The notes: generated by a model not told the origin, from the letters alone. A stretch of DNA of 19,678 bases from Peptacetobacter sp900539645 (GCF_047807365.1 NZ_JBLOUI010000042.1:1-19678), one strand, 5' to 3'; shown: positions 1 to 8,435, numbered from the stretch's first letter. Numbers and translations: made by a program.

Positions 1-103
1 CGCCTATGCTTCGCAGCACAAACCTTGCAAGTCGCTATCAAGTTCGTCGGTAGCTACGCCTTTTATGGACTTTCACCACAGATTAATAGCATGCCCGTCA
101 TAC
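1..103 (-). ncRNA. Group IIC intron, 5' end (domain I), partial
   Basis: Read on the minus strand from 103, the sequence begins GTATGACGGGCATG and continues with GGTGAAAGTCC and later CTTGCAAGG. These blocks occur in the same order as in the domain I start of bacterial group IIC introns such as the Oceanobacillus iheyensis one, recalled as GTGTGCCCGGCATG, then GGTGAGAGTCC, then GCAAGG. Base composition is clearly richer in GC than the flanks. The putative 5' splice site lies directly after the T-tract of a terminator, which is the known target preference of class C group II introns. The rest of the intron, including any reverse transcriptase gene, lies outside the window. The start differs from the usual GUGYG by one base. 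It could also be another structured RNA; no coding frame is evident. Confidence 0.7.
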
Positions 104-140
104 TAAAAAGGGACTACCGCAAATCATTGCAATAGTCCCT
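104..140 (-). terminator. Rho-independent terminator of the C_GCAxxG_C_C gene
   Basis: GGGACTA (110-116) pairs with TAGTCCC (133-139), and after a two-base mismatch GCAA (119-122) pairs with TTGC (127-130) around an ATCA loop. On the minus strand the stem is followed by TTTTTA (109-104). It sits 18 bases after the stop codon at 158. The group II intron-like sequence starts at the next base. Confidence 0.85.
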
Positions 141-157
141 CAATTCTTTATTCGATT

Positions 158-526
158 TTATAAATCCTGTTTTAAAACTTCTTTAACAACTTCGTAGCTT
201 ACATCCATTATTTCAGCACAAGTAACTTTGTTTGCTTTTAATTCTTTACACATATGTGTTCCGTATCTAGCATCTATTTCTTTCATAAACTTCTGAACGT
301 ATCTTTTTGCTATCATTTTGTCCCCAGTAGAATCATCTCTACCTTTTACGTCCCCTATTATTATAGCAGCTGCATTTACAGCACCACATATGCTTCCAAC
401 ACCACATCCACCGCCAAGAGCAGTACATACTCTTACTGGTATAGATGCGTTAAACTCTTCGTTATATGCTATTATAAGTGATTCAGCACAGTTGTATCCC
501 TGTTTATATATTTCTGATGGTTTCAT
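158..526 (-). CDS. C_GCAxxG_C_C family redox protein
   Basis: A 122-residue cytoplasmic protein of the C_GCAxxG_C_C family, named for its conserved cysteine pattern. Visible features are C13 in GYNCAES, C34, the glycine-rich GGGCGVGSICGAV segment with C41 and C47, then C93 and C103. The family is thought to be redox-active or metal-binding; several members are annotated as putative redox-active proteins, but no reaction is established. There is no signal peptide or membrane segment. The start codon has a purine-rich ribosome binding site (AGGGGAGAGGAAAG) just upstream. The gene is 75 bases downstream of the large activase, in the same direction, but has its own strong promoter in that gap and its own terminator, so it can be expressed alone. 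A functional link to the activase, such as thiol or electron chemistry, is inference only. Confidence 0.85.
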   Translation of the reverse strand: MKPSEIYKQGYNCAESLIIAYNEEFNASIPVRVCTALGGGCGVGSICGAVNAAAIIIGDVKGRDDSTGDKMIAKRYVQKFMKEIDARYGTHMCKELKANKVTCAEIMDVSYEVVKEVLKQDL

Positions 527-565
527 TTATCTTTCCTCTCCCCTAATTTAATTTTTCCAAAGTTT

Positions 566-594
566 ATTATATTATAAGGAAAGGCAAGTATCAA
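566..594 (-). promoter_or_regulatory. Sigma-A promoter for the C_GCAxxG_C_C gene
   Basis: On the minus strand TTGATA (594-589) and TATAAT (571-566) are separated by exactly 17 bases, one mismatch from the consensus. It lies in the 75-base gap after the activase stop codon and about 40 bases upstream of the start codon at 526. A second TATAAT overlaps at 576-571. Confidence 0.75.
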
Positions 595-601
595 GTGTGT
601 T

Positions 602-3600
602 TTATTTACTCTGCTTGATTTCAGTAAATGCTTTTGAAAGCATAAGTTTTATTCTATTTAGCTGGTTTACAGCACTTGCAGATGGATCGTAGTCTATCGG
701 AATTATGTTTGCTTTAGGGAATTGTCTTTTCATTTCTTTTATAACTCCCTTTCCTATTATATGGTTAGGTAAGCATCCAAAAGGCTGCATACAGATTATA
801 TTGTCTACTCCATTTTCTATAAGTTCTAGCATTTCTGCAGGTAGTAACCAACCTTCACCAGTCTGATTTCCAGATGATACTACTCTTTCTACGTCTTTAG
901 CCATTTCACCAATCGGTTTTATTCCACTAAATCTTTTGCTCTTTGTAAGTGCATCATTGTAAACTTTTTGGTATCTTTCTACAATTTTTATGAATAATTT
1001 ACCCATAAATTCAGTAGATTTTTTGCCTTCTAAGTTTTTATGTTTATATATAGTGTTTTGAGCACAAGCCATGAAGAAGTTCATAAGTTCTGGTACTACT
1101 GCTTCTGCTCCTTCTCTTTCAAGAATTCCTATTAAGTCGTTATTAGCTATTGGGTGGAATTTAACCAGTATTTCCCCAACTAGTCCAACTCTAGGTTTTT
1201 TAATATCTACTATTTCTAAATTATCAAATTCGTCTACTATATCGTATACATTCTGTTTAAATTCTTTAAACTTAGGTTTTTTAAGAGCTTCTATACATTT
1301 ATTTCTCCATTTTTCATGAAGTGCATTTGTACTTCCTTTTACTTTTTCGTAAGGTCTAACTCTTGTCACAACTTTCATAAGTAAGTCACCATAGACAACT
1401 CCCATTAGAAGTCTTAGTCCCATAGCTATACTCATGCTTTCTTTGATACCGCTCCGTTCTATACCGTTTACACTAAGTGCAATAACAGGTATATTTCCAA
1501 ATCCTGCATCGTGAAGTCCTTTTCTTAAAAATCCTATGTAGTTTGTCGCTCTACATCCACCACCTGTTTGAGTAATTGCAACAGATGTGTTTTCTAAATC
1601 GTATTTGCCAGATTTTAGTGCGTGTATAAGCTGACCTACAACTATTATCGCAGGGAAACAAGCATCGTTGTTTACATATTTAAGCCCTTCTTCTATGATA
1701 TCTTGACTGTAGTCTTTTAGTATTTCTACTTTTATACCACTCTGATTCATAGCAGCTTCAATAAAATCAAACTGCATTGGAGCCATCTGAGGAGCTAGTA
1801 TTGTTCTTTCTTTAGTTATTTTATTATTTTTAGCGTATTGTATTTTCTTTGGTTCTATTTCACTAGATTTTATTCCATTTGCTTCTCTTTCTTCCATCGC
1901 AGCTTTTAGAGATCTTATTCTTATTTTTGCTGCACCTAAGTTATTACCTTCGTCGATTTTTAGAAGTGTGTATATTTTATCTTTTTCATCTAGTATTTCT
2001 TTTACCTGGTCTGTTGTTACAGCATCAAGTCCACATCCAAATGAGTTTAACTGTACAAGTTCAAGGTTATCATGCTCTCTTACAAATGTAGCTGCTTTGT
2101 AAAGTCTTGAATGGTAAACCCACTGGTCTACTACTCTCAAAGGTCTTTCAATTTTAGCTAGGTGAGATATTGAATCCTCTGTTAAAACAGCCATGTTTAG
2201 AGAGTTTATAAGTTCTGGCATACCATGGTTTATTTCAGGATCTATATGGTATGGTCTACCTGATAGCACTATTCCCTTTTTACCAGTTCTATCAAGGTAT
2301 TCTAATGCCTTTTCACCCTGTTCTCTTATTTCATCTTTGAATGATTTTTCTTCTGATGTAGCTTTATCCACAGCTTCATTTATTTCTTTAACTGTTATAT
2401 CGCTGTAGTATTTAGATAATACTTCATACATTCTCTTTTTAAGTTTTTCTTTGTCGTTAATACTTATAAATGGTTTTATGTATGTTATATTGTTTTCTCT
2501 TATACTATCGACGTTGTTTTTTATTACTTCTGAGTAAGATACAACAACTGGGCAGTTGTAGTAGTTGTCTGCTGTATTATCTTCTTTGTTTTCGTTTGTT
2601 ACACATGGATAGAATATTGTTTTTATTCCTTTATCTATTAAAGACTCTATGTGTCCATGTACTAGTTTTGCTGGGTAGCAAACTGTATCAGATGCTATAC
2701 TAGTTATCCCTCTTTCATATATCTTTTTAGATGATCTAGGTGATAGTACAACTCTAAATCCTAGCTCATTGAAGAATGTAAACCAGAACGGGTAATCTTC
2801 GTACATATTAAGTACTCTAGGTATACCTATTTCTCCACGTCTTGCTTCTTCTTCTGATAGAGGCTTATAGTTGAATATTCTATCGTATTTATATTTATAT
2901 AGGTTTATACTTTCTTTTTCTGTGTCATTTTGTACTCCGCTATAAAGAGCTTCTCCTCTTTCACATCTGTTTCCTGATACAAATGCTTCATCTTCTGAGA
3001 ATCTATTTATTGTAAGTAGGCAGTGATTTGAACACCCTTTACATCTAGTTACTTCAGCCTGAACGTGAAGTAAGTCTAATTCATCCGCTTTTAGCATTTT
3101 TGTAGTTCTTTCTGGGTTATATTTTTCTTTAGCAACTAATGCCGCACCAAAAGCACCCATCAATCCTGCAATGTTTGGTCTTATTACTTCCTTGCCAATC
3201 ATCTTTTCAAATGCTCTAAGCACTAAGTCATTGTAGAATGTTCCACCCTGTACTACTATATGTTCTCCTATTTCATTTAGGTCTTTCATTTTTATAACTT
3301 TAAATAATGCATTTTTTATTACTGAATAAGAAAGTCCTGCAGATATATCGGCTACCTCAGCACCTTCTTTTTGAGCCTGTTTTACTCTAGAGTTCATAAA
3401 TACTGTACATCTTGAACCTAAGTCTACTGGCTTTTTAGAATATATCCCCTCTTTCGCAAATTCTTTTATATCCATTGATAGTGATTTGGCGAATGTTTCC
3501 AGGAATGATCCACATCCAGAAGAACAAGCTTCATTTAATATTATACTTTCTATTACTCCATTTTTTATTTTTAGACATTTCATATCCTGACCACCGATAT

Positions 3601-4858
3601 CAAGTATGAAGTCTACATCTTTGTTAAAGAATTTAGCTGCCTTGTAGTGTGCTATAGTTTCTATTTCACCAAAATCTAGTTTTAATGCTCTTTTTATAAG
3701 CGCCTCTCCGTATCCCGTCGAAGTAGATGCTACTATTTTACAGTTTTCTGGTAATAAGCTGTATATTTCTTTAACTATTTTTACAGTTGTTTTTAAAGGG
3801 TTTCCTTCATTACTAGAGTAGTATGAATATAATAATTCACCATTTTCTCCTATAAGGGTAGCCTTTGTAGTTGTAGATCCTGCATCTATCCCAAGGAAAC
3901 AGTTTCCACTGTATTTATTTATATCGTATTTTTCTACGTTGTTTACATTGTGTTTTTCTAAAAATTCCCTATAATCGTCCTCATCTTTAAATAAAGGCTC
4001 TAATAAATTTACATTCCCATCGTCTATTGTTTTTATTGAGTTTAATTTGTCTAATATTGATTTTAAAGATACTTCTTTCTCTTCCTCTGCTAATAGTGCA
4101 GCTCCTATAGCTATATATAGCTGAGCATTTTCCGGGAATATTATATGCTCGTCGTCTAAGTTTAATACATTTTTAAATGCCTGTCTTAGTTCTGATAGGA
4201 AGTATAATGGTCCCCCTAAAAAAGCTACATTCCCTTCTATTTTTCTACCACATGATAGTACACTTACTGTCTGAACAACTACAGCATTAAATATACTCAT
4301 GGCTATGTTTGTTTTTTTAGCACCATCATTTATAAGTGGCTGTATATCTGTTTTTGCAAATACACCACATCTAGATGCTATAGGGTATATAGTATCGTAA
4401 TCTTTAGCAAGCTCATTTAGTCCTGCTGCATCAGTTTTTAAAAGAGTTGCCATCTGGTCTATAAATGCACCTGTACCTCCTGCACAGATACCATTCATCC
4501 TCTGATCTATTCCCCCTGTTATATAGGTAACTTTGGCATCTTCTCCACCAAGTTCCACTACGACATCTGTTTCTGGATGGTAGTATTCTATAGATTTTGT
4601 ACTAGAGATAACTTCCTGCACAAATTTAATACCTAATTTTTTAGATACTCCTATCCCTCCTGATCCAGTTATTATAATTTTTATATTTGCATCTCCTATT
4701 ATTTTATAAACGTCGTTTAAAACTTCTACTATGGATTTTTTGACATCGGAATAATGTCTCTGATATTTTTTGAATAGTATATTGTTTTCCCCGTCAAGGA
4801 GAACAATTTTAACTGTTGTCGAGCCGACATCAACACCAACCTTATATTCCTTATCCAT
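602..4858 (-). CDS. Giant acyl-CoA dehydratase activase-related protein
   Basis: A 1418-residue cytoplasmic protein of the BadF/BadG/BcrA/BcrD/HgdC family. Two ASKHA ATPase modules come first: residues 4-255 (GVDVGSTT at 8-15, GGEDAK, CAGGTGAF with C125, SRCGVF with C164) and 320-580 (GIDAGSTT, GGQDMK, EACSSGCGSF with C445 and C449, C484). In HgdC-type activators the equivalent cysteines hold a [4Fe-4S] cluster, and ATP hydrolysis drives one-electron transfer to 2-hydroxyacyl-CoA dehydratases. A cysteine cluster follows (C606, C609, C613, C632), then regions resembling DUF2229 and dehydratase-subunit-like domains to the C-terminus. No separate dehydratase subunit gene lies nearby, so the substrate is unknown; this large type is common in Clostridia. 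I chose Met at 4858 over 4894 because GGAGGAGGAG sits correctly before it. A terminator-like hairpin and a poor promoter match lie upstream. Confidence 0.88.
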   Translation of the reverse strand: MDKEYKVGVDVGSTTVKIVLLDGENNILFKKYQRHYSDVKKSIVEVLNDVYKIIGDANIKIIITGSGGIGVSKKLGIKFVQEVISSTKSIEYYHPETDVVVELGGEDAKVTYITGGIDQRMNGICAGGTGAFIDQMATLLKTDAAGLNELAKDYDTIYPIASRCGVFAKTDIQPLINDGAKKTNIAMSIFNAVVVQTVSVLSCGRKIEGNVAFLGGPLYFLSELRQAFKNVLNLDDEHIIFPENAQLYIAIGAALLAEEEKEVSLKSILDKLNSIKTIDDGNVNLLEPLFKDEDDYREFLEKHNVNNVEKYDINKYSGNCFLGIDAGSTTTKATLIGENGELLYSYYSSNEGNPLKTTVKIVKEIYSLLPENCKIVASTSTGYGEALIKRALKLDFGEIETIAHYKAAKFFNKDVDFILDIGGQDMKCLKIKNGVIESIILNEACSSGCGSFLETFAKSLSMDIKEFAKEGIYSKKPVDLGSRCTVFMNSRVKQAQKEGAEVADISAGLSYSVIKNALFKVIKMKDLNEIGEHIVVQGGTFYNDLVLRAFEKMIGKEVIRPNIAGLMGAFGAALVAKEKYNPERTTKMLKADELDLLHVQAEVTRCKGCSNHCLLTINRFSEDEAFVSGNRCERGEALYSGVQNDTEKESINLYKYKYDRIFNYKPLSEEEARRGEIGIPRVLNMYEDYPFWFTFFNELGFRVVLSPRSSKKIYERGITSIASDTVCYPAKLVHGHIESLIDKGIKTIFYPCVTNENKEDNTADNYYNCPVVVSYSEVIKNNVDSIRENNITYIKPFISINDKEKLKKRMYEVLSKYYSDITVKEINEAVDKATSEEKSFKDEIREQGEKALEYLDRTGKKGIVLSGRPYHIDPEINHGMPELINSLNMAVLTEDSISHLAKIERPLRVVDQWVYHSRLYKAATFVREHDNLELVQLNSFGCGLDAVTTDQVKEILDEKDKIYTLLKIDEGNNLGAAKIRIRSLKAAMEEREANGIKSSEIEPKKIQYAKNNKITKERTILAPQMAPMQFDFIEAAMNQSGIKVEILKDYSQDIIEEGLKYVNNDACFPAIIVVGQLIHALKSGKYDLENTSVAITQTGGGCRATNYIGFLRKGLHDAGFGNIPVIALSVNGIERSGIKESMSIAMGLRLLMGVVYGDLLMKVVTRVRPYEKVKGSTNALHEKWRNKCIEALKKPKFKEFKQNVYDIVDEFDNLEIVDIKKPRVGLVGEILVKFHPIANNDLIGILEREGAEAVVPELMNFFMACAQNTIYKHKNLEGKKSTEFMGKLFIKIVERYQKVYNDALTKSKRFSGIKPIGEMAKDVERVVSSGNQTGEGWLLPAEMLELIENGVDNIICMQPFGCLPNHIIGKGVIKEMKRQFPKANIIPIDYDPSASAVNQLNRIKLMLSKAFTEIKQSK

Positions 4859-5037
4859 TGCTCCTCCTCCTTGTTTAAAATTCCTCATCAACATACTCTA
4901 AAATATTGAAAACTAAACTTTTACTATGCTTTACATTGTAACACATTAGCAAATTTTTATCACGTTAAATTAATTACAAATACCAACAATTTTTCTTGTT
5001 TTTTAATCTATCAATTTTATACTATTTTATAAAAATA

Positions 5038-5055
5038 GCCTCCGTAGATGGAGGC
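5038..5055. terminator. GC-rich hairpin, possible bidirectional terminator
   Basis: GCCTCC (5038-5043) pairs with GGAGGC (5050-5055) around a six-base loop. T-rich sequence follows in both directions: ATTTTTG on the plus strand and TATTTTTA on the minus strand. It lies just downstream of the stronger terminator at 5075-5104, so it may be a backup on the minus strand. Confidence 0.6.
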
Positions 5056-5064
5056 ATTTTTGTT

Positions 5065-5104
5065 AAAAAAATAAGATAGAACCTTAGTAATCTAAGGCTC
5101 TATC
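5065..5104 (-). terminator. Rho-independent terminator of the Gate-domain gene
   Basis: GATAGA-A-CCTTAG (5075-5087) pairs with CTAAGG-C-TCTATC (5092-5104) with one mismatch and a short loop. On the minus strand the stem is followed by TTATTTTTTT. It is 40 bases after the stop codon at 5144. Confidence 0.85.
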
Positions 5105-5143
5105 TATTAAAGTATAAACTTTTATTTACTTATTAATCTTGTA

Positions 5144-6298
5144 CTATCCAACTAGCATGAAGATTAGATGTGCCGCTATACCTGCGCAAAGACCACCGAT
5201 TGTATGTGATAATATCGCTTTACTTGCTAATGGTCTAGCATCTAATGCATCCATCATACCTATATGAGTACTTAAGTATCCTGACCAGCACATACCCATT
5301 GCTGTGAATACTGCTATATCGTTAGGTGTTACAACACCATTTTTGATAAATTCTGGAACTAGTGACATTGCTGCACCAACTGCTCCTAATGAAGTTATAG
5401 GGAATGCTATAGCTTCTGCTGATTTAAATCCGAATAGAGGTTCTATTATGAATTTAATTTTTTCACCTATTAATGGTAGTAACCGTACACCTTCGTATGC
5501 TGCACCTGTGTAAGTACCGTCTGCAGATGGTCCGAATGTTAACATCATAACCATTGTACAAACTATTAAAACCCCTGGTATTATTGCCATACCCATGTCA
5601 ACACCAAGTTTACCACCTTCAAGCATTGCATCTAATACTCTCTGGAATAAGTTACCTTCTCTTATTTCTCTGAATTCGCCTTCACCGTCAGATAAAACTT
5701 CTCCTACCTGATCATTAGCGTGTTCACCATAATATTTTTTAGTCTGTATTAACATAAGTCTAACAGATATTATAGAACCTATTATAGCACCTAAGTTACC
5801 TATTAATGCTGGTAACATGAATTCATCACCCTGTGCCATCATGAATGTTGTAACTATAAGACCCATACCAAATGCTGTACCTAAGTTACAAAGAGCAGGT
5901 GTCTGATATTTTTTAAAGTACTGTGTGAATGATTTATCTTTTGCGAAAGATATTATAGCTGGGTTATCTGATAGATAAGTAGCTACTGCTCCAGTTATAC
6001 TTGCACCTGGTAAACCATAAACTGGTTTCATTATCGGTGCGAATATCTTATTGATTAATGCTATAACACCAAATTCTGATAATAGTGCACTTAGAGCTCC
6101 TGCTAAAACTGCTAGTGCCATTATTAAGAATACTGTCTGTAGTAATAAGTCATGAGCTGTTGCCATCATTGTTTTGAACATTAGCCCAACTCCCATTACT
6201 CTACCTATTCCACCAAATATTAATAGTAGAACTGCTAAGAATACAAATGTTTCAGTGCTGACTGCTTTTACTCTTTTTTTGCCTTCTGCTGCTTCCAT
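5144..6298 (-). CDS. Nucleoside-recognition (Gate) domain membrane protein, YjiH-like
   Basis: A 384-residue polytopic membrane protein with about ten hydrophobic segments. The N-terminal third holds a Gate-type region (alternating hydrophobic helices around AGALSALLSEFGVIALINK and the polar GASITGAVATYLSDNPAI segment). Gate domains occur in nucleoside transporters (CNT), spore maturation proteins (SpmA/SpmB) and uncharacterised transporters; YjiH-like members have no proven substrate. Nothing here decides whether it transports nucleosides. An in-frame ATG at 6325 has no ribosome binding site, whereas the ATG at 6298 is preceded by AAAGGAAGAG, so I use 6298. It is a single-gene unit with its own promoter and terminator. 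The 740-base upstream region is unusually long for this window. Confidence 0.8.
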   Translation of the reverse strand: MEAAEGKKRVKAVSTETFVFLAVLLLIFGGIGRVMGVGLMFKTMMATAHDLLLQTVFLIMALAVLAGALSALLSEFGVIALINKIFAPIMKPVYGLPGASITGAVATYLSDNPAIISFAKDKSFTQYFKKYQTPALCNLGTAFGMGLIVTTFMMAQGDEFMLPALIGNLGAIIGSIISVRLMLIQTKKYYGEHANDQVGEVLSDGEGEFREIREGNLFQRVLDAMLEGGKLGVDMGMAIIPGVLIVCTMVMMLTFGPSADGTYTGAAYEGVRLLPLIGEKIKFIIEPLFGFKSAEAIAFPITSLGAVGAAMSLVPEFIKNGVVTPNDIAVFTAMGMCWSGYLSTHIGMMDALDARPLASKAILSHTIGGLCAGIAAHLIFMLVG

Positions 6299-6352
6299 TT
6301 TGTCTCTTCCTTTCTGATAATCCATATAAATTTTTATTTATTTCTTAAATAT

Positions 6353-6381
6353 ATTATACTTTCATTTTATCTATTTTGCAA
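6353..6381 (-). promoter_or_regulatory. Sigma-A promoter for the Gate-domain gene
   Basis: On the minus strand TTGCAA (6381-6376), a 17-base spacer, then a perfect TATAAT (6358-6353). The expected start site is about 50 bases upstream of the start codon at 6298. Confidence 0.75.
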
Positions 6382-6914
6382 CTCAAATTGTTTAACTTTT
6401 ATCATTGTAAAATTCTGTCTTTTTAGATAACTGCAATATTTTATGCTCAAACTTACAACTTCATTCATTTTTCATATATGCATAAAAACCTTGAATTCCC
6501 TACAACAAGCGACTTGTATAGTTGTTTCAAGTTGTTTCTTTTTGCAACTTTTTTTAAGATTTTGATGTCTTCTCATTCATTTTTTGTATTTTATCAATAA
6601 CAAAATTGTATTAATATTTTTTAATTTTTTTACTCAAGAAAAGGTTTTTATAGCTTATTTTTTTGTATTTTATTTATTTTTTTCTTTTTTTATAGTTAAT
6701 TTATCTTTTTTTAATAATTTAAAAGAATGTTTATTACTGTATTTTACTAATTTTAATCATATCTTTTCTTTATAAATTTCAATATTTAGTAACAACATCA
6801 GTAACAACTTACACTTCTTATAACTTTTTATCAATGTCTAGTTAGTATGTATATTTTCAATTCTAAAAAATATTTTTACCACATTTTTTTCATTTATTTA
6901 TGTAAACAAAAAAA
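6382..6914. other. Long AT-rich intergenic region with a direct repeat
   Basis: This stretch between the Gate gene promoter and the terminator of the dehydrogenase gene has no convincing gene. It holds two direct copies of AGTTGTTTC (6520-6528 and 6530-6538), spaced one helical turn apart, and a small CAAG-CGA-CTTG hairpin just before them (about 6505-6516). The plus-strand open frame at 6584-6775 encodes an almost pure Phe/Leu/Ile/Asn string without a ribosome binding site and is composition noise. Confidence 0.6.
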
Positions 6915-6941
6915 ATAACGGAACTTTCAAAGTACCGTTAT
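6907..6941 (-). terminator. Rho-independent terminator of the glyceraldehyde-3-phosphate dehydrogenase gene
   Basis: ATAACGG (6915-6921) pairs with CCGTTAT (6935-6941), and after an A/A mismatch ACTT pairs with AAGT. On the minus strand a run of eight T follows; on the plus strand TCTCTTTTTT follows, so it may work in both directions. It lies about 100 bases beyond the stop codon at 7041. Confidence 0.75.
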
Positions 6942-7040
6942 CTCTTTTTTAACCCTTATTAAACACAATATATAAATACTGTGATATTTTTTATACAATT
7001 ACATCTTATATACACTTTATAATATAAAACTTGCTCTATC

Positions 7041-8054
7041 TTATAATGATTTAGCTACGTATTTTACTAAATCTACAGTTCTTGCTGAATATCCCCATTC
7101 ATTGTCATACCAAGAAAGTATTTTGAACATTTTATCTCCCATTGATAGTGTAGATAATCCATCTACTATAGAAGATCTTTCGTCACCTTTGTAGTCTACA
7201 GATACTAATGGTTCTTCACTGTATCCTAATATACCCTTCATAGAGCCTTCAGAAGCTTCTTTAAATGCTGCGTTTATTTCTTCTACTGTAGCTGGTTTTT
7301 TAAGCTCACAAACTAAATCAACAAGTGATACAGTAGGAGTAGGTACTCTAAGTGCAAATCCATTTAATTTTCCTTCTAACTGTGGTAATACTTTAGATAC
7401 AGCTTTTGCAGCTCCTGTTGTAGTAGGTATTATAGATTCCCCTGCTGCTCTTGCTCTTCTTAAGTCTTTGTGAGTTTTGTCTAATATTCTCTGGTCATTT
7501 GTATAAGCATGTACAGTTGTCATTAATCCTTTTTCTATACCAAATTTGTCGTCAAGAACTTTAGCAAATGGTGCTAAGCAGTTAGTAGTACATGATGCAT
7601 TAGATATTATATGATGATTTGCTGGATCATAGTCTTCTTCATTAACACCCATAACTATTGTAACGTCTTCATTTTTACCTGGTGCAGTTATTATAACTTT
7701 TTTAGCTCCAGCTTTTATATGTTTAGATGCTTTTTCTCTATCTTTGAATATACCAGTTGATTCTACTACTATATCAACGCCTAATTCTCCCCAAGGTATA
7801 TCTTCTGGATCATTGCATCTGAATATTTTAATTTCTTTACCATTTACTTCCATAACGTTTTCCCCAGCTACAGAAGCTTCCCCATTAAACTTACCATAGC
7901 ATGAATCGTATTTAAATAAATGAACTAATGTTTCAGTGTTTGCTCTAGCATTTAATGCTACTATTTCTATATCGTCTCCAAATTCAGTCTGAGCTAATCT
8001 TAAAACTGCTCTCCCTATTCTTCCGAATCCATTTAAACCTACTTTAATTGACAT
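7041..8054 (-). CDS. gap: Glyceraldehyde-3-phosphate dehydrogenase, GapB-like cofactor site
   Basis: A 337-residue cytoplasmic enzyme that converts glyceraldehyde 3-phosphate and phosphate to 1,3-bisphosphoglycerate, or the reverse in gluconeogenesis. The N-terminal Rossmann motif is GFGRIG (residues 9-14). The catalytic segment SNASCTTNC has C155, and H182 in TVHAYT is the base; WYDNEWGYS near the C-terminus is typical. Length matches the family. At the residues that favour NAD in the Bacillus stearothermophilus enzyme (Asp32, Leu187, Pro188) this protein has A36, K193 and T194, and the NARANTETL stretch resembles GapB (NASYSAETL). NADP or dual use is therefore possible; this is inference. 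The gene stands alone, without other glycolytic genes or a cggR regulator. GGGAGG precedes the start codon, with a sigma-A promoter and a terminator of its own. Confidence 0.97.
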   Translation of the reverse strand: MSIKVGLNGFGRIGRAVLRLAQTEFGDDIEIVALNARANTETLVHLFKYDSCYGKFNGEASVAGENVMEVNGKEIKIFRCNDPEDIPWGELGVDIVVESTGIFKDREKASKHIKAGAKKVIITAPGKNEDVTIVMGVNEEDYDPANHHIISNASCTTNCLAPFAKVLDDKFGIEKGLMTTVHAYTNDQRILDKTHKDLRRARAAGESIIPTTTGAAKAVSKVLPQLEGKLNGFALRVPTPTVSLVDLVCELKKPATVEEINAAFKEASEGSMKGILGYSEEPLVSVDYKGDERSSIVDGLSTLSMGDKMFKILSWYDNEWGYSARTVDLVKYVAKSL

Positions 8055-8097
8055 TTATACGTCCTCCCTATATACAATAAAAGTTTTAAATTTAATA

Positions 8098-8159
8098 TGT
8101 TGAATTATTATGTCTTATTACATTAATCAGTATACACTATTCATCTTATTTATTCAACA
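8098..8159. repeat. Inverted repeat flanking the gap transcription start
   Basis: TGTTGAAT at 8098-8105 is the exact reverse complement of ATTCAACA at 8152-8159. The arms are 46 bases apart, one overlapping the -35 box and the other in the transcribed leader. This is a possible paired operator; eight-base arms can occur by chance. Confidence 0.35.
8129..8157 (-). promoter_or_regulatory. Sigma-A promoter for the glyceraldehyde-3-phosphate dehydrogenase gene
   Basis: On the minus strand TTGAAT (8157-8152), a 17-base spacer and TATACT (8134-8129). The start codon at 8054 is about 70 bases downstream. The -35 box overlaps one arm of an inverted repeat whose other arm is at 8098-8105. Confidence 0.65.
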
Positions 8160-8322
8160 CTTTTTAATGTTAATTTATTATTTATGTTCTATACTTTTAT
8201 TTATTGTATATTAATATGCTTTTTTTCTTTATAAAAGGTATTAATAAATACTATTTAGCAAAAAAATACCATACTTTTTATAGAAATCTGGCATAAATTT
8301 TTAATATATTTAATTTGACAAC
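8160..8322. other. AT-rich intergenic stretch
   Basis: With the leader and promoter of gap (8055-8159) and the YitT terminator (8323-8358), this fills the gap between the two genes. No gene, RNA or clear regulatory motif is seen in it. Confidence 0.6.
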
Positions 8323-8358
8323 AAAAAAAGAGGTTTTATTTTACAATAAAACCTCTTT
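8323..8358 (-). terminator. Rho-independent terminator of the YitT-like gene
   Basis: AAAGAGGTTTTATT (8327-8340) pairs perfectly with AATAAAACCTCTTT (8345-8358) around a TTAC loop. On the minus strand the stem runs into a seven-base T-tract. It lies about 80 bases after the stop codon at 8436. Confidence 0.85.
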
Positions 8359-8435
8359 TGCATTATGATTTATATATATTTAATCTATTAAACTATATCC
8401 GTTTAATTTGTTTTAGTAACTTAATCAATAGTACT

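Noticed and set aside
602..4858. Possible frameshift fusion of two activase genes
   Set aside because: The reading frame is continuous for 1418 codons with conserved motifs in both halves; such giant activases are a known Clostridia type.
6584..6775. Plus-strand 63-codon open frame
   Set aside because: Almost only Phe, Leu, Ile and Asn, no ribosome binding site, in very AT-rich DNA between genes; composition artefact.
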